64,000 bases of DNA from Venturia oleaginea (Eukaryota; Ascomycota; Dothideomycetes; Venturiales; Venturiaceae), in assembly GCA_013176395.1 (NCBI GenBank), contig JABMLP010000029.1:310001-374000 (forward strand), written 5' to 3'. The translations under genes were made by a program, and so were the position numbers. Positions 22,731-33,914 of this stretch are shown here, in pieces. The notes beneath the pieces are model-generated. The model made no database searches and was not told the origin of the DNA. It saw only the letters and a list, made by a program, of their open reading frames with translations. How positions within the stretch are numbered: the stretch's first letter is position 1; every line of letters starts with the position of its first letter.

Positions 22731-23347
22731 AAGACGCTGAGACGTTCATGAGACAATAGCCTTGGATCGCAGACAGGCTGATATATTAAGTACATGATAC
22801 AAGGAACGTAGGGTTGCAATGATTGTGCTGCGATATGGTTGGCAACTTCATGTGATAAGAAGTAGAGATGAATTCCAATGAGCAATAAGTTGGCAGCCAC
22901 GGGACTGCTACTGACCAGACAATCCACTTGGTTAAATGATAGTGAAATGGGGGTTGTAGATGCCAGAACATGAAGACTTGGCCAGACGTGGACACAAATC
23001 CCTGGACGAAAGACTTTGCCATAGCCTTGGTGGTTACGACGTCGCGGTACTGAAGCTGGCATCAAGATAGGACGCTTCCCGAAGAAATGAATACGGGGTG
23101 TAATTTAATTCGACTATAGAAAAAGCCGAGGTGGTTGGTGATGGTTGTGACTTGGCGGAGAGGACTAGATGCAAAAGGAGGCCAAATTCCAGGCCCACAA
23201 TTCCGCATCATCTCATCATCTCGCATCCAGTAAAGCATTTCCAAGGCCACCTCTCAGAGCGCTACGGCGCTGAGAAGAATCTAGCGAGCGCATCTGGTCT
23301 CCTCTCCACTCACCCATGAGCAGCCCCAACACTCAATAACCGCAGTC
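22731..23347. other. Intergenic
   Basis: Nothing supported between the small Cys-rich gene and the Meh1-like gene; short frames on both strands only. The last 100 nt are the likely leader of the Meh1-like gene. Confidence 0.4.
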
Positions 23348-24005
23348 ATGGGCATCTGCGCCTCTTGCTTGGGCTTGGAGCGCCGGGAGTCAAACTCAGA
23401 TGTAGGTTCTTCTGTTAATTGTAGCAGCGCAAGGACAAAGTACTGATATAACCTACTCGATCAGCCCTCCGACAGCCAACACCTCCTCGGCGATCCTTTC
23501 CAGTCACATCAATACGGCACCAGCAACCCCGACCACAGTAACCGCCCCCAGGTAGACCCGGAAGAGATTAGGAGACAACGAGATGCTTTGGAGAGGCTAT
23601 GTGCTCAGACATCCGAGTACGTGGCATATTGCGATCCCGAATCACAGGCAGAAATGCTGACACCCATCAAGCAAACTGATCGACGTCGCACAATCCGCAT
23701 CCACCGAAGAGGGCGGCATCGACAAGCTCCAAACAGACTACCAAAGACTTTTCCGAGAACGATTCGCAACCATCCCACCTCATATTGAAGAATCGCTCGA
23801 AGAGGGCGACGAAGAACCAAGACCTTCCTCCGACAGCACCCTAACCGACGAGACCGAAACAACCTGGCTCGCACACATCGTGGAAGAAGATGGGCAGGAT
23901 ATCCTGAATTGGAAAACTTCTGGGCCACTTGGATCATTGAGTGTACAGTTTGACGATGTATTGGGTCCTCCTAGCAGCAATGGGAAGTCCCCACGACTGC
24001 TATGA
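23348..24005 (+). CDS. meh1: Meh1/Ego1-like (LAMTOR1-type) lipidated scaffold of the vacuolar EGO complex
   Basis: Three exons, 23348-23401, 23465-23616 and 23672-24005, give 179 residues; intron 1 has a textbook TACTGATATAAC branch region. The N terminus MGICASCLG offers a myristoylation glycine at residue 2 and palmitoylatable cysteines at 4 and 7, the usual vacuole anchor. An amphipathic helical core follows: DPEEIRRQRDALERLCAQTS, then DKLIDVAQSAS, matching the LAMTOR pattern in which the I-D-V segment follows the Q-T turn. The acidic C terminus (EESLEEGDEEPRPSS...) is fungal-type. Known role of the family: anchors Rag GTPases to the vacuole and lets amino acids activate TORC1. The intron 2 acceptor is an AAG, slightly unusual. 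Assignment rests on pattern, not a search. Confidence 0.75.
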
Positions 24006-24775
24006 AGTGGAAGTTTCGATTAGCCGCGGGCGAAATATTGCTCACAACGGCATCTTCATGTCTTCATTGTATTTTTATATTATACCAGTCGTGGTGGAAG
24101 ACATAGTCGAGCCAGGTTGAATCACTGCGTGCATTTTCATCGGAGCGATATCATGGAGTATGTGGGCAGGTACATTTGTATGAGAGAAATTTAATGGATA
24201 CCCAAGGCGAATATAGCGAATGAGTTTTAGAACTTGCTTTACAAACTATCGAGGTTATAAAAATCGATTGCACTTGTAAACATAATCGATTTGGAAATAC
24301 TTATTGTGTATGCAGCAACGAGCTTGATACGAGTTCCCTGATGACGTCCTGCGTATTCCTAAGATCAGCTTGGGCACCGATCCCAGACTTGTCTCAAACT
24401 TCACTTCATTGTCACAGAACCTTTACACGCAGAGAGAATTCTAGAAGCTATTTATACCAGAAAATAAAAAACTTGGACGTTGAGTTTGTTTGTGCACGTT
24501 GCGGGAAACGACTAAAATGCCTGCCACAATCAATCCATGGCTTGATTCGGGCGATTTTTCCGCTCCTTTCGAGGGCTCCCGAAACTGGAATCTGGACGAG
24601 GAGTTCGGAACTAACAGACTCATGCGAGAAATATTTTGTGCGACGCGAATAAGAAAATCTGCGGTTACACAAAGAAAGCGTTTAGAAACGTCTCAACCTG
24701 CCTTTTAAACTTTCGCAAGATAATGAATGACCGGCGAAAGAACCATTCCAGGGCGTCCGAAAGGGCAAAAATAAA
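24006..24775. other. Intergenic
   Basis: No supported gene; overlapping frames at 24341-24708 on both strands lack domains. Confidence 0.4.
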
Positions 24776-24879
24776 TGCTCCGGGTGGGGGTCGAACCCAC
24801 GACATTCGCATAGCCTTTCAGGTCATACACGTGCGAGGACGAGTATAAGAACGACGCGCTACCACTGCGCCTGTGTCTT
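24776..24879 (-). tRNA. tRNA-Ile(UAU)-like gene with intron, 5' acceptor strand destroyed
   Basis: Reading the minus strand: D arm GCGC-AGTGGTA-GCGC, anticodon stem TCGTT with loop CTTATAC (anticodon TAT), about 34 nt of intron-like sequence, 3' anticodon strand TGCGA, variable ATGTC, T arm GTGGG-TTCGACC-CCCAC, and 3' acceptor strand CCGGAGC with discriminator A. The 5' acceptor strand should be complementary (GCTCCGG) but reads AAGACAC, so the acceptor stem cannot form. Most likely a tRNA pseudogene or a relic broken exactly at the 5' end; an active tRNA is unlikely. Confidence 0.6.
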
Positions 24880-25639
24880 TCGTTAGCTATATTTAAATTC
24901 AATCAAAGACTCGATTTTACTGACCACCGGGGCTAACGTTGAGAATGAAGCCAGAATTATGTGATACATATCTAGCAGAATATGCGACCGAGTGGGGTAA
25001 AATCTTCCTTGGCTGCGGCACCCACTCTTTTGCACTCTTTTTTTGATCCGATATCTTGCAACACGGCTGTCTGTTCTTCTTTAGTAGTTTTTGATAGTTT
25101 GTTCGTGGGCGGGTGGGGTGGAGAGTTGAGAGTCTTATTTTAGTAGATCCCGGGAATTTATTTGTCATTAATGGGACAGGCTCCTCGGAATCGTGGCAAG
25201 GCTATTAGCAAAAGGAGAAGGTAGCCTTGTTGATGCCCTTTCCTAGGAAGAAAAGCACGATGGATCGCAGGTTTTGTGGACACCTCTCTACATTCTATCG
25301 CGACGATTTCTGCATACGGACCGCTGAACTTTCGATCTGTGTTATTTCGTCCAACCTCCAAAAGCAATTTATCATGTCCATTATGTAATCGATATCGTTA
25401 ATTATCTGGCAAGTTTCTAAATCATGATTGCTAGGAAGTTATCAATATCGATGCGCGGCTGATAGTCTTTATCATGAACGCTCTTTCCATCTATGGCAAA
25501 TGTTCAAGCCGATTTGAGCTTTCAACGCCCTGGACAAGCCTCAACGACACGACTACATGGTATTTAGTCTTGTCTACCTACCAGCAGTTCACCAACCATT
25601 TTACCGCAAAAACAGTAACAAATTGAAGCCGGCATCCCG
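24880..25639. other. Intergenic
   Basis: No supported gene; frames at 24917-25367 (-) are short and without domains. Confidence 0.4.
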
Positions 25640-26002
25640 TTACTTTCCTTTCATTCCCGCTGACGACTCATTCAAATTCTTAATCTCCTCCCTCAGCTTC
25701 GCAACCACCTCAAGTAACTCTTCATTCTCCTTCCTCAACTTCTTATTCTCTTCTACATAGAGTTCATTCAATCCCTTATACTTTCTAACATCCTCGAATT
25801 CTAACCAGAGATGTTCAATAACCTCACCGTAGTCCCAGCTCTGAAAGACTTGCTTCAACCACACTACGTAGACTGAAGAGTCTTCTGTATCTCTCGCTGC
25901 GTCGTGGATGTCTTCGATATCTTTTACGAGCTGGACGTATCGGAGGCCGATTGGGGGGAGTGCTGGGAGTGTGCGTTCGGGGACTAGGGTGATTTCTGAC
26001 AT
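25640..26002 (-). CDS. Hypothetical coiled-coil protein, 120 residues
   Basis: Starts MSEITLVPERTLPALPPIGL and ends with a strongly heptad-like segment at residues 80-112 (YVEENKKLRKENEELLEVV, then AKLREEIKNLN) that should form a coiled coil. The middle is acidic with several Trp/Tyr (VYVVWLKQVFQSWDYGEVIE). No signal peptide or membrane span. Family not recognised. A similar layout (Leu/Pro-rich start, then E/R/K/L helix) is seen in the broken frame at 26755-27261, so the two may be diverged neighbours. Composition and codon periodicity look coding; introns were not needed. Confidence 0.6.
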   Translation of the reverse strand: MSEITLVPERTLPALPPIGLRYVQLVKDIEDIHDAARDTEDSSVYVVWLKQVFQSWDYGEVIEHLWLEFEDVRKYKGLNELYVEENKKLRKENEELLEVVAKLREEIKNLNESSAGMKGK

Positions 26003-26754
26003 TTTGGATGGGTGGAGGGTGAGTTAGGATCGATCTCAAGGACTAGTTGCTGCTAAATATGGCAAAGGATAAGCCGCAGCTCGTTCATATACACTAATTT
26101 GGGTGTCATTGCTGACTTGGCATGTAAGTAAGACACAACAAAGAAACAGAATTTGCTAACAATCGTCAGATAGTTGACTGACATGTCCTTGTCCATGATC
26201 TTTTCCCCTAGATCAAGACATTGTTTGACACACACACCGATTACTGTTGTCTCACACTCTCAACAAAGAGCAAAGACCAGAAACGACGAGCCCCAACGCC
26301 GAGACTGTTTCTCCTTGATATACCCAAGGCCGCAGAGTCAAACAAAACAGACATATTACGAAGCAACTCACCAAGGATTTATCATCCTTGGGGCGACACT
26401 TCTTTTCTGGCTCAACCCTTGCAAGTCCGCCCTTCACGATAGAGTGGCAGCCATTCTTCATACATCGAGTACGCCCTTCGTTCTTAACTATCAGAGTGGA
26501 TTACCGAATGAGGATGACTGGCGCCATTTTCAAGTCCTCTTTTTCTTTTTGGACATTCGCTTTACAATAGCTAAGGTATAGCCATCTTCATCGTATCGCA
26601 TTTATTACACCTTCCTCTTGACATGCATACTGCTCAAGGCACTTCCAAACAAAGGTCAAACTGGCTGACAAAAACATTACGATTCGAGCTCGTCAAAATG
26701 CCCAATCATATGCCACATGCGTAACAACTTCTACACCTCATCCAACCCCATATC
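26003..26754. other. Intergenic
   Basis: Nothing supported; overlapping short frames on both strands at 26174-26581 are unlikely to be genes. Confidence 0.4.
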
Positions 26755-27261
26755 TCAAGACCCAACATCGACCCCCATAACCCCCTCGTTCCACGCCCCA
26801 CAGTAACAAGAATACTTCTCAAACCTAGCCATCACAGCATCCCCATCTTTCTCCAACGCCTCCACCTTCTCCTGCAACCGGCCATTCTCTCGCCTATACT
26901 CATCCCTTTCCTTCTCGCATCGTTGCATGTAAGCCTAAACCTGTAGTGTCTGTGTTCTAAGTGGCAAAACGTTAGCTCGAATCTCGTCGAGGATCTCAAT
27001 GAGGCGATCATTCGTTAGAGGGAATAGTGGGGCCTTTGTTTCTTGGAGTGGGAGGAAAGATACCGGACACTGGATTTGGTTGCCGAAAATTGGGACTGGT
27101 TGTGATGAGGGATGCGAAGATGTTTTGAGATTTATATCCAGACATATGGTTGTGATTGCTAGTTGAGGTACGTACATATTGGCGAGAGAGAAGGAGCTTG
27201 CCAAAAAACCCGATTTCCTTTTAATCAAAATGCTATCATCTCTAATAAGGCTGAAACCCAT
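26755..27261 (-). pseudogene. Coiled-coil protein gene interrupted by one TAG
   Basis: The frame from 27261 reads through PLFPLTNDRLIEILDEIRANVL to QTLQV, hits TAG at 26937-26935, then continues in the same frame as AYMQRCEKERDEYRRENGRL and EKVEALEKDGDAVMARFEKY to TGA at 26757-26755. Coding character continues on both sides of the stop, and TAG is one C-to-T step from CAG (Gln). The true start is unclear; the first 30 residues look like read-through of non-coding sequence. Either a recently killed gene or a shorter protein with an antisense-looking 3' UTR. Confidence 0.45.
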
Positions 27262-27681
27262 AAAATCCCCAAATCTCGCGATTCACCCTCCGTCTTCCAA
27301 AAGCCTTTCCCATCAACTTCAACCCCCTAGCCTTCCATCCCATCTACAAAACCACTCAATCTCCCAAACTCGCATCAACTCGGAGTAAACTCCCCATGTC
27401 GTCAGTATGCGCAATACACCATCCCCCACATACGTCATGCGAACCAATATACAACCCGCATATCAAAGAGGTCATCACGGTACCGTGTCATTAATGACGA
27501 TGAAGAAGAGCGAGAGGGGAGTGGTGGTCATACTGAGGTATTGGCTATAGTACCTATCCAAAAAATTCTATAACTACCAACATTCCTCTTCTCAATCCTG
27601 ATATTATCTCTCTCCACCAATTTGAAAATACACCTCCTTCGTACCAAAAACAAAAAACAAAAACGAATTTAATTAATCAAA
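27262..27681. other. Intergenic; promoter and leader of the next gene
   Basis: No gene seen. The last 120 nt are rich in A and C with CAAAAA runs, like a fungal leader. Confidence 0.4.
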
Positions 27682-28038
27682 ATGGAAAACGAAAAAGGCC
27701 AAGGCGTCTCGCACGCAACATCCTCTTCCGTCCCCCAGAAAGTCCAAGAAAAGGTACCTCGATCTCTACCCCCTTCTCTCTTTCCCCTCCCTCTCACTCC
27801 CGCCCTCCCCCTGCTCTCTCTTCCCCTCCTCAACCCACTCTAACAACCCCAGGCCCCAACATCCCTCGAAAACGAACTCCCCGACTCAGTCCACGACACA
27901 AACTCAAACAAAGACACGGGCAAAGTATCCCACGCCGTCGGCGACTCAAAGGTGCCAAAGGCGTTGCAGGAGGCGTTGCCAGAGAAGGTGGAGAGGGCTG
28001 CTCCGAATGCTATTCATGATACTGGGGATAAGAAATAG
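27682..28038 (+). CDS. Small hydrophilic, LEA/stress-protein-like protein (two exons)
   Basis: Exon 1 27682-27753 (MENEKGQGVSHATSSSVPQK...), intron 27754-27852 (99 nt, GTACCT...CCCCAG), exon 2 27853-28038 in phase, giving 86 residues. The protein is highly charged, has no hydrophobic core and contains related words SHATSSSVP, SVHDTN, SHAVGDSKVP and AIHDTGDKK, pointing to an intrinsically disordered repeat protein. Small proteins of this kind in filamentous fungi are often stress- or conidiation-associated, but that is analogy. The consensus splice sites and the clean frame across the intron are the main support. Confidence 0.7.
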
Positions 28039-28824
28039 ATGAAGCAGACGGGATGGTGAGGAAGGGGAAGGAGGGAAAGAATTGTTGGTGTGCCTATTGA
28101 TTGATAGGTGTCCAGTCCAATCCCTGTTTGCAAAAGTAGATATTTAATGCCAAAGGAACATCGATATGTTTCTTCCAGCCTTTGGTATTAGAGGTTTCCA
28201 AAGAAGTGTTACAAGTAATAAGAGTGGTGGATACTCAATTCTCTATATCTTATACTCATACTCATACTCATACCGTCTCAACGCAATCGTTATACCGTGA
28301 GAATACAGACATACCTCATGTTTGCAAAGCCGAAGGGAAATGTGTATTGCATCATATAATAGGTTATTCTTTGCTGATTAGTACTTCAGCCTTGGAGAAA
28401 TTATATATAGCCTCCCTGAATATACCTCCTCATACTCACAATGCCTGCCCACCTTCATCAACAATCAGTTCAATCCTATATATCCTCATCTCCAGCTACC
28501 CTCCCCTCTACATATCCGTCTAGCAGTTAGCAGACATCACAGAATATCCGGGTTGCCCCATGTGAAACACTATTCAATGGTGTAATAAGTCATGAACTGG
28601 TTACAATCTGATATATTCTGTCCTGTTAGCGACGCTTCAGATCGGAGTATTCCAACAGTCACAATAATCAGGGCGGTATAAAACACCTTCTGCAACTCCT
28701 CACCGCCCTTTCTTGAATAATAACAACAACATCGGTATATCTCAACAACCTCCAATAAAAACCTCAAACCTTGATACACCCTCAACCTACCTCAGACAGC
28801 TTATCCCCTCCGACCACTACCACA
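28039..28824. other. Intergenic
   Basis: No supported gene; an ATACTC microsatellite lies near 28251-28272. The last 100 nt are the AC-rich leader of the next gene. Confidence 0.45.
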
Positions 28825-29301
28825 ATGTCAAACTTCCAAGACCTTGCACCGGCCGATATTACCTTCAACAACAACACAACATCAAACGCCGCAACCACCA
28901 CCAACTCCTTCGCCGACGAAGAAATAAACGACGCTGTCCCCGAATTATCCAACCCAAGCGAACAATCCCGTCTAACAACCCTACACACCGAACACACAAC
29001 CCTCCAAAACCTTCTCAACGCCCTCCAATCCTGGTCCACGAATCCAAGCACAACCCCACCCCGCTACCGCTCCGAACATCTCGGTTCCCTATCCATCCGA
29101 CTCGATGCCGCACAAGCCCTAGTCCAAGAACTACTCAGACTCTACGCGTCCATCGGCGAGAATGGGTGCGTTAAGTACGCCAAGCGAGCTGGTGATTCGG
29201 AGGCAGTCGGGGAGATGGAAGAGGAGATGAAGGAGGCGAGAGAGATGATTGTGAAGGAGGGACAACTTCGGGAGCACAAGGGTAGATATTCTGATTATTG
29301 A
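28825..29301 (+). CDS. Hypothetical alpha-helical protein, about 158 residues
   Basis: I chose the ATG at 28825 (CCACTACCACAATG context; MSNFQDLAPADITFNNN) over the in-frame ATG at 28771, whose extra 18 residues look like leader. After an Asn/Thr-rich disordered N terminus (to about residue 45) come helices with Leu spacing (SRLTTLHTEHTTLQNLLNAL, later LDAAQALVQELLRLYASIG) and a charged C-terminal helix (EMEEEMKEAREMIVKEGQL). No membrane span or signal peptide. Family not recognised. Confidence 0.6.
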   Translation: MSNFQDLAPADITFNNNTTSNAATTTNSFADEEINDAVPELSNPSEQSRLTTLHTEHTTLQNLLNALQSWSTNPSTTPPRYRSEHLGSLSIRLDAAQALVQELLRLYASIGENGCVKYAKRAGDSEAVGEMEEEMKEAREMIVKEGQLREHKGRYSDY

Positions 29302-31604
29302 GTGCGGGATGGGATTGGTGGTGATGGAGCTTTGAGTTGGGCGTTGGTGGAAGGATGGCTGAATAATAGGACATTTGTGCAGGGGACTCTAGTAGTGTTG
29401 GCAGCGTAATAGAAGTAAGTACCAAATTCGGGGGAGCAACCAGTCTAGTTCAGGATCTTCAAATGAACATGACGCCTCTGGTCTTTCGTTGCCTTTGATA
29501 TCCTGCAATCAATATTAGCCTGAAATGTGAAATCTATTGACTTACAATAAACACTCTCAAATCCACATATCAATCCCGCCAATCTTGTAGCTTCCCTTCC
29601 CAAATTCAGATGCTAGCAGAAAAACATCGCCTTCTAACTTATAACAAACACTCTCTTATCAACATACCATGACATCCAACTCGCGTCCAATCTCTTGCCA
29701 AAATCAGATGCTAGCAGAAAAACTGCACCTGCTACACGTCAACAAATATCGTATCTCTCCAATATCATCACCAGCAATCCCATACCCTCCTCATTCCAGA
29801 ACGAGTCATTAACATAAAAAAAACCAAAACCAACTAACTCAAGACATCCATCCTCTCGCCCAAACAACCATCCATACCTTCCTCACTAATTAAACCAACC
29901 TCACTCATCCTGTCTAGGATTCTCAAAATATTCATTCCAAAGCGAACCTCGCAACTTTGGCTCACCTTTCCTCTCCTCTCCTCCCTCCCCACCCACCCAC
30001 CTCTTCAACTTGAAAAACCCCAGAACCAACACATAATGAGCTTTTCCAGAACGGCTAAAAGATACTCGGCGCATTGAAAGACAAATTTCCAGACACAGCT
30101 TTAAGCTTTCGTCGGTTGCGCCCGAACATAACTATTCTTTAGGCCGGTTGAACTGCAAAAGGTGTGTTGCAGGATCAGGCCCTTTTTATGTTCACTTGTT
30201 TTAGAATCGCTCTGTAAAATGACTTGTCCCGAAGCGATGCTCTGAGGATATAAACATTGGACCTGAGCGGTTGCCAAATCGAATAAGACTATCGGCCACA
30301 ATGATTGAATCAAAGCGCTCAGCAATTTTTTTGATTTCCAATAAGCCCCACTTAGACGGTATTGAGCCTACAAAGCGTGCTCGAGAATACACGCGCGGGA
30401 CTTGGCTAACATTGTGGAATTTTCGCCTTGATTCACTTATTATGGACGATAGTCTAACCTCAAAGACAGCGCGCCCACTTCATTGAACGACGCCGATCGG
30501 ATACGCTTGCAGCGCTTCTTGGCTCTTTTCACCGAGGATCCCAAGCAGTGTGTGCAGAACATGTTGCTGTCAGATCCGATGTCTAGCTGCAAGCAAATTC
30601 CGTCCTCTCAGCGAGTGAATAGGTATTTGTAGACTGTATTGGAGTAAAGGCTCGATGGTCGAAGCAATGAAAGTCAATGAGACGACTTGTCTAGCGACAA
30701 CGAAAAACAATGTTGGAGTCTACACACCATGCGTATGTGAGACGTCGACGGAAGCACGTTTGCCATCTCTTTTTCCTCTGCACTGTAAAGAGAGCGCCTG
30801 GTAAGGCCACTGAGTGCTTCAGATTTTGCTTGCACGTTTGCCTTCCTGCCTTTTCTGCGTAGCTTCTCGGGCAGAAGATTGCGCGAAAAGAGAAGCGAAT
30901 TTCGCTGTTCCAAGATGGTATCCCCACGTCTCTTTCTGTCATCCTTTATCCATTGTACGGCAAGCAGGTCGTGTGAAGACGGAGCCTAGATCAAGATGGG
31001 GTGCACTGTGTGATTGTAACTCGTTTCGATAAGAAGCAGGGTCCTTCGGAATTGCTCGTCGGAGGGAGTCTTGCTCAAGGATAAAAGCTCTTCCTGTCAA
31101 TCTGGTTGTCTTGTGTGAGCTTGAATTATGACTGCAAGGCTACGAAACACCAAAGGAAGGTCAGCGCGATGCCAGACAAACAGCTAGGCGGAGAAGGACG
31201 TTCGGCGACACAGTCTCTGCTTATTCTTCGAGGTAGGAGGTGGAAGGCATATTGAGGAGGATGAGAATCAATTGTCTGCAGCAAGGGTGATGGAAAGGGG
31301 AGACCTACCCCGCTGATGGTAAGCAACAAGACTCGAAGTATTCCGGACGAACAAATGCTTCAATGAAGCGGTGATATCTGGTCGATCACAGGGGGGAGAA
31401 ATGGCGTAGTTCTTGGGTTCAGAGTTTCAAGCTACTTGCCCCACCATAGCATAACCACGTCGTTCACGGCAACGTATTTACCAGCTCCACATTTGAATTC
31501 CCTCTACTATAGTACACATCTCCTTTCAGTTCTCTTCTCTCTCGATCCCTATACACCATACCTACCATTACTCCAGCCATTACCCAACCTCAAAAGACTT
31601 CACC
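29302..31604. other. Gene-free 2.3-kb stretch; 3' end is the leader of the glycolipid transfer gene
   Basis: No supported gene. A short direct repeat (TCAGATGCTAGCAGAAAAAC) occurs near 29605 and 29704. Frames of 60-84 codons at 30101-31032 overlap on both strands. From about 31440 the + strand becomes C/T-rich and CAT-rich, consistent with the promoter and leader of the next gene. Confidence 0.45.
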
Positions 31605-32540
31605 ATGGCAGCTCCAGCTATTCCCTCCGGATCCACCTTCTTCGACGTGGTCAAGCGGTCCTACACCGATGTCCCAATCAACAAGGAGCACGGCAATGCT
31701 GTGTCCACGACCGAGTTCTTGGAGGCTTCCGAGAGTTTGACCACCCTGTTTGGTACGTGCCTTTGCATTCAATTGGCTTGCTTGGTTGCTAGATTTAATC
31801 AAAGGGCACACACTGACGTGCCACTGAACAGACGTCCTCGGAGGCATGGCCTTCAAGCCCGTCAAGAACGATATCACCGGCAATGTCAAGGTTAGCCGCC
31901 ACGATCGATTGAAATCAAGCGAGGCGAGGGCATGGCAAATAATGGAGATTGAGTTCAAGCACAGGCACACAAAGTGTGTGAGGGTACAACTTGTCTCCTA
32001 ATCCAGAGCTTGCATTCTTACCTCGAATTGATACTGATCTAAGAGCAATTGATTGACATCTGCCTCTAGAAAATCAGAGACCGCCAGCTCGCTGCTCCTA
32101 CCCAGTCTGAGAATGTCCAAGATCTCGTCCGCAACGAATTGGCCACCAAGAAGCACACCGCTACTGAGGGACTTCTATGGCTCGTTCGGTATGAATGCCT
32201 CCATCTGCCAACTCCGATGCAATAAGCTGACATTCCCCACTACAGAGCCCTAGACTTCACAGCTCAAGCCCTCCGCCGCAATCTCACCACCGAGAGCGAG
32301 GAACTCGCCGACTCGTTCCGTGGAGCCTACACAAACACCCTCAAGCCACACCACAGCTTCGTCGTCAAGCCCATCTTCAGCGCCGCCATGAGTGCCACGC
32401 CATACCGCAAAGACTTCTACAAGCAATTGGGTGACGACGATGCGAAGGTCAAGTCGACATTGGAGACGTGGTTGGCTGCTTTGGAGAACATCGTTGCTAT
32501 CCTCAAGGCATTCTTGGAGACAAAGGAAGCCAGATGGTGA
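31605..32540 (+). CDS. het-c2: Glycolipid transfer protein, HET-C2 type
   Basis: Four exons: 31605-31752, 31832-31890, 32070-32188 and 32246-32540, all GT...AG and in phase, giving 206 residues, the usual size of a single-domain GLTP. Diagnostic elements: FDVLGGMAFKPVKNDITGNV (glycolipid-head recognition D...N...K region), GLLWLVRALDFTAQALRRNL (the W-L-x-R-A-L-x-F block) and HHSFVVKPIFSAAMSATPYR carrying the conserved H. Family role: moves glycosphingolipids between membranes in the cytosol; the Podospora orthologue HET-C takes part in spore formation and, through allelic variants, in heterokaryon incompatibility. Whether this locus is polymorphic here cannot be seen. Confidence 0.93.
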
Positions 32541-33179
32541 GTGCATTGCATTGGGCTGCTCGCGGAAATAACAGCAGTCTCTTCTTGGTTAGGGACGGAA
32601 AAGCAGGGGCAGATCAATTGACCCAGAATGACATGAAGTTATGATCTTGTTGATTGTTCACAGCATGCATGCCGAATCCCATTGAGAGTATATGTTCGCT
32701 CATACATAGGCCTAAGGAGGTACCTAAGTTTCAATTTTTCCGAAGGTAGCACAACTCCAGCGGCATCCCACTAGCAACGTCCGAACACGAGTTTACCGTG
32801 CAGCTTCTCGGAAGATTATATGCAGGTCTTGTTTCGCCCCTTTCTTCATCCCCGCACCTAAGCTGCGATCATCAACCGTTATCGCGTCATTGCCAGCCAT
32901 TGTGCCTTTCTTATCAGCGTGGTGTGGTCAACGTGGTCCCGAAACCATGAATTGTGCATGAGGTGAGGGCGTACCAATGTTTCTCTGCTTCTTGCCCAAC
33001 CTCTTGTCAGCCTACTGTCTGTTGTGTGAGTAGCTATGGTGACTTCTGATATAACTATCTCACCTCATCATCCTCCATTGTTCCCACCACGCCGGATCTT
33101 CATCCCAAATCAATCAAAAGTTATTCGTTTTGCGCTCACTTAGATCTGATCATCTCTCTGTTCGACTACAACCATTAGC
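32541..33179. other. Intergenic; promoter region of the mucin-like gene
   Basis: No gene seen. The stretch before 33180 is C/T-rich with a likely leader ending ACAACCATTAGCATG. Confidence 0.45.
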
Positions 33180-33914
33180 ATGAATTTCTTCACCTCTCTC
33201 GTCGCGCTGACCGTGCTGCCTGCCGCCATCACAGCAAACGTAATTGGTCGAGGCATGATCGAGCGTGGATACGGTCCTGGGCACGGCTGGACAAGCTCTG
33301 GTGACGGCTGGACTTCTTACAGCGACGTTATGTCCGTGTACAGCGCACCACCTACTCCCATGCCAGAAATATCATCATATACCACGCCTATTCCAGAGGT
33401 CCCATCATCTACCGAAGCCTCTCCTGTTATCCCTCCTGTCACCTACCCGACCCCTGAGATATCAACCTCTACTATCTCCGTCGCGATTCCGACCTATCCT
33501 ATCAGCAGCACGACCATTCTAGAGACCACACCAACGCCCACCACTCTTTTTTACACGCCGACGCCTTACCCAGTCAGCACAGCAGAAACCACGCCACTTC
33601 CGATCATAACATCAGAGACACCAATCCCAATCACGCCGACTCCTTTCCCAATCACGCCGACTCCTTATACAACTGCCGGCAATACTTCGGTCGAGACGAC
33701 AATCTCAACCACGTATATTCCAACCGTTTATCCCACTTATACATATAGCAACGCTACGATCACTTCTTCGACTCCCGTTTCGCCTATCATTCCTACGCTG
33801 CCGACGATGGCTACGACGCCTGCTGGGGGTGTGCCGATTAGTAATGGTGCGGGTGTTATGGGTAGGCGGTGGGGTGTGGCTATGTTGCTGACGATGGTTT
33901 GGGGTATGTTGTAG
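33180..33914 (+). CDS. Secreted Thr/Pro/Ser-rich, probably GPI-anchored cell-wall protein
   Basis: 244 residues without introns. Signal peptide MNFFTSLVALTVLPAAITA, then a short GYGPGHGWTSSGDGWTS segment, then about 160 residues dominated by Thr, Pro, Ser and Ile with loose repeats (ETTPLPI, ETPIPITPTP, FPITPTPY), expected to be heavily O-mannosylated. The end, PISNGAGVMGRRWGVAMLLT plus a short hydrophobic tail, matches a GPI-attachment signal. Likely a cell-surface mucin or adhesin-like protein. Repeats of this kind vary between strains. Confident of class, not of specific role. Confidence 0.8.
   Translation: MNFFTSLVALTVLPAAITANVIGRGMIERGYGPGHGWTSSGDGWTSYSDVMSVYSAPPTPMPEISSYTTPIPEVPSSTEASPVIPPVTYPTPEISTSTISVAIPTYPISSTTILETTPTPTTLFYTPTPYPVSTAETTPLPIITSETPIPITPTPFPITPTPYTTAGNTSVETTISTTYIPTVYPTYTYSNATITSSTPVSPIIPTLPTMATTPAGGVPISNGAGVMGRRWGVAMLLTMVWGML

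Noticed and set aside
31605..32540. Heterokaryon-incompatibility locus with a partner gene
   Set aside because: het-c partners in Podospora are HET/NLR-type proteins; none is seen in this window.
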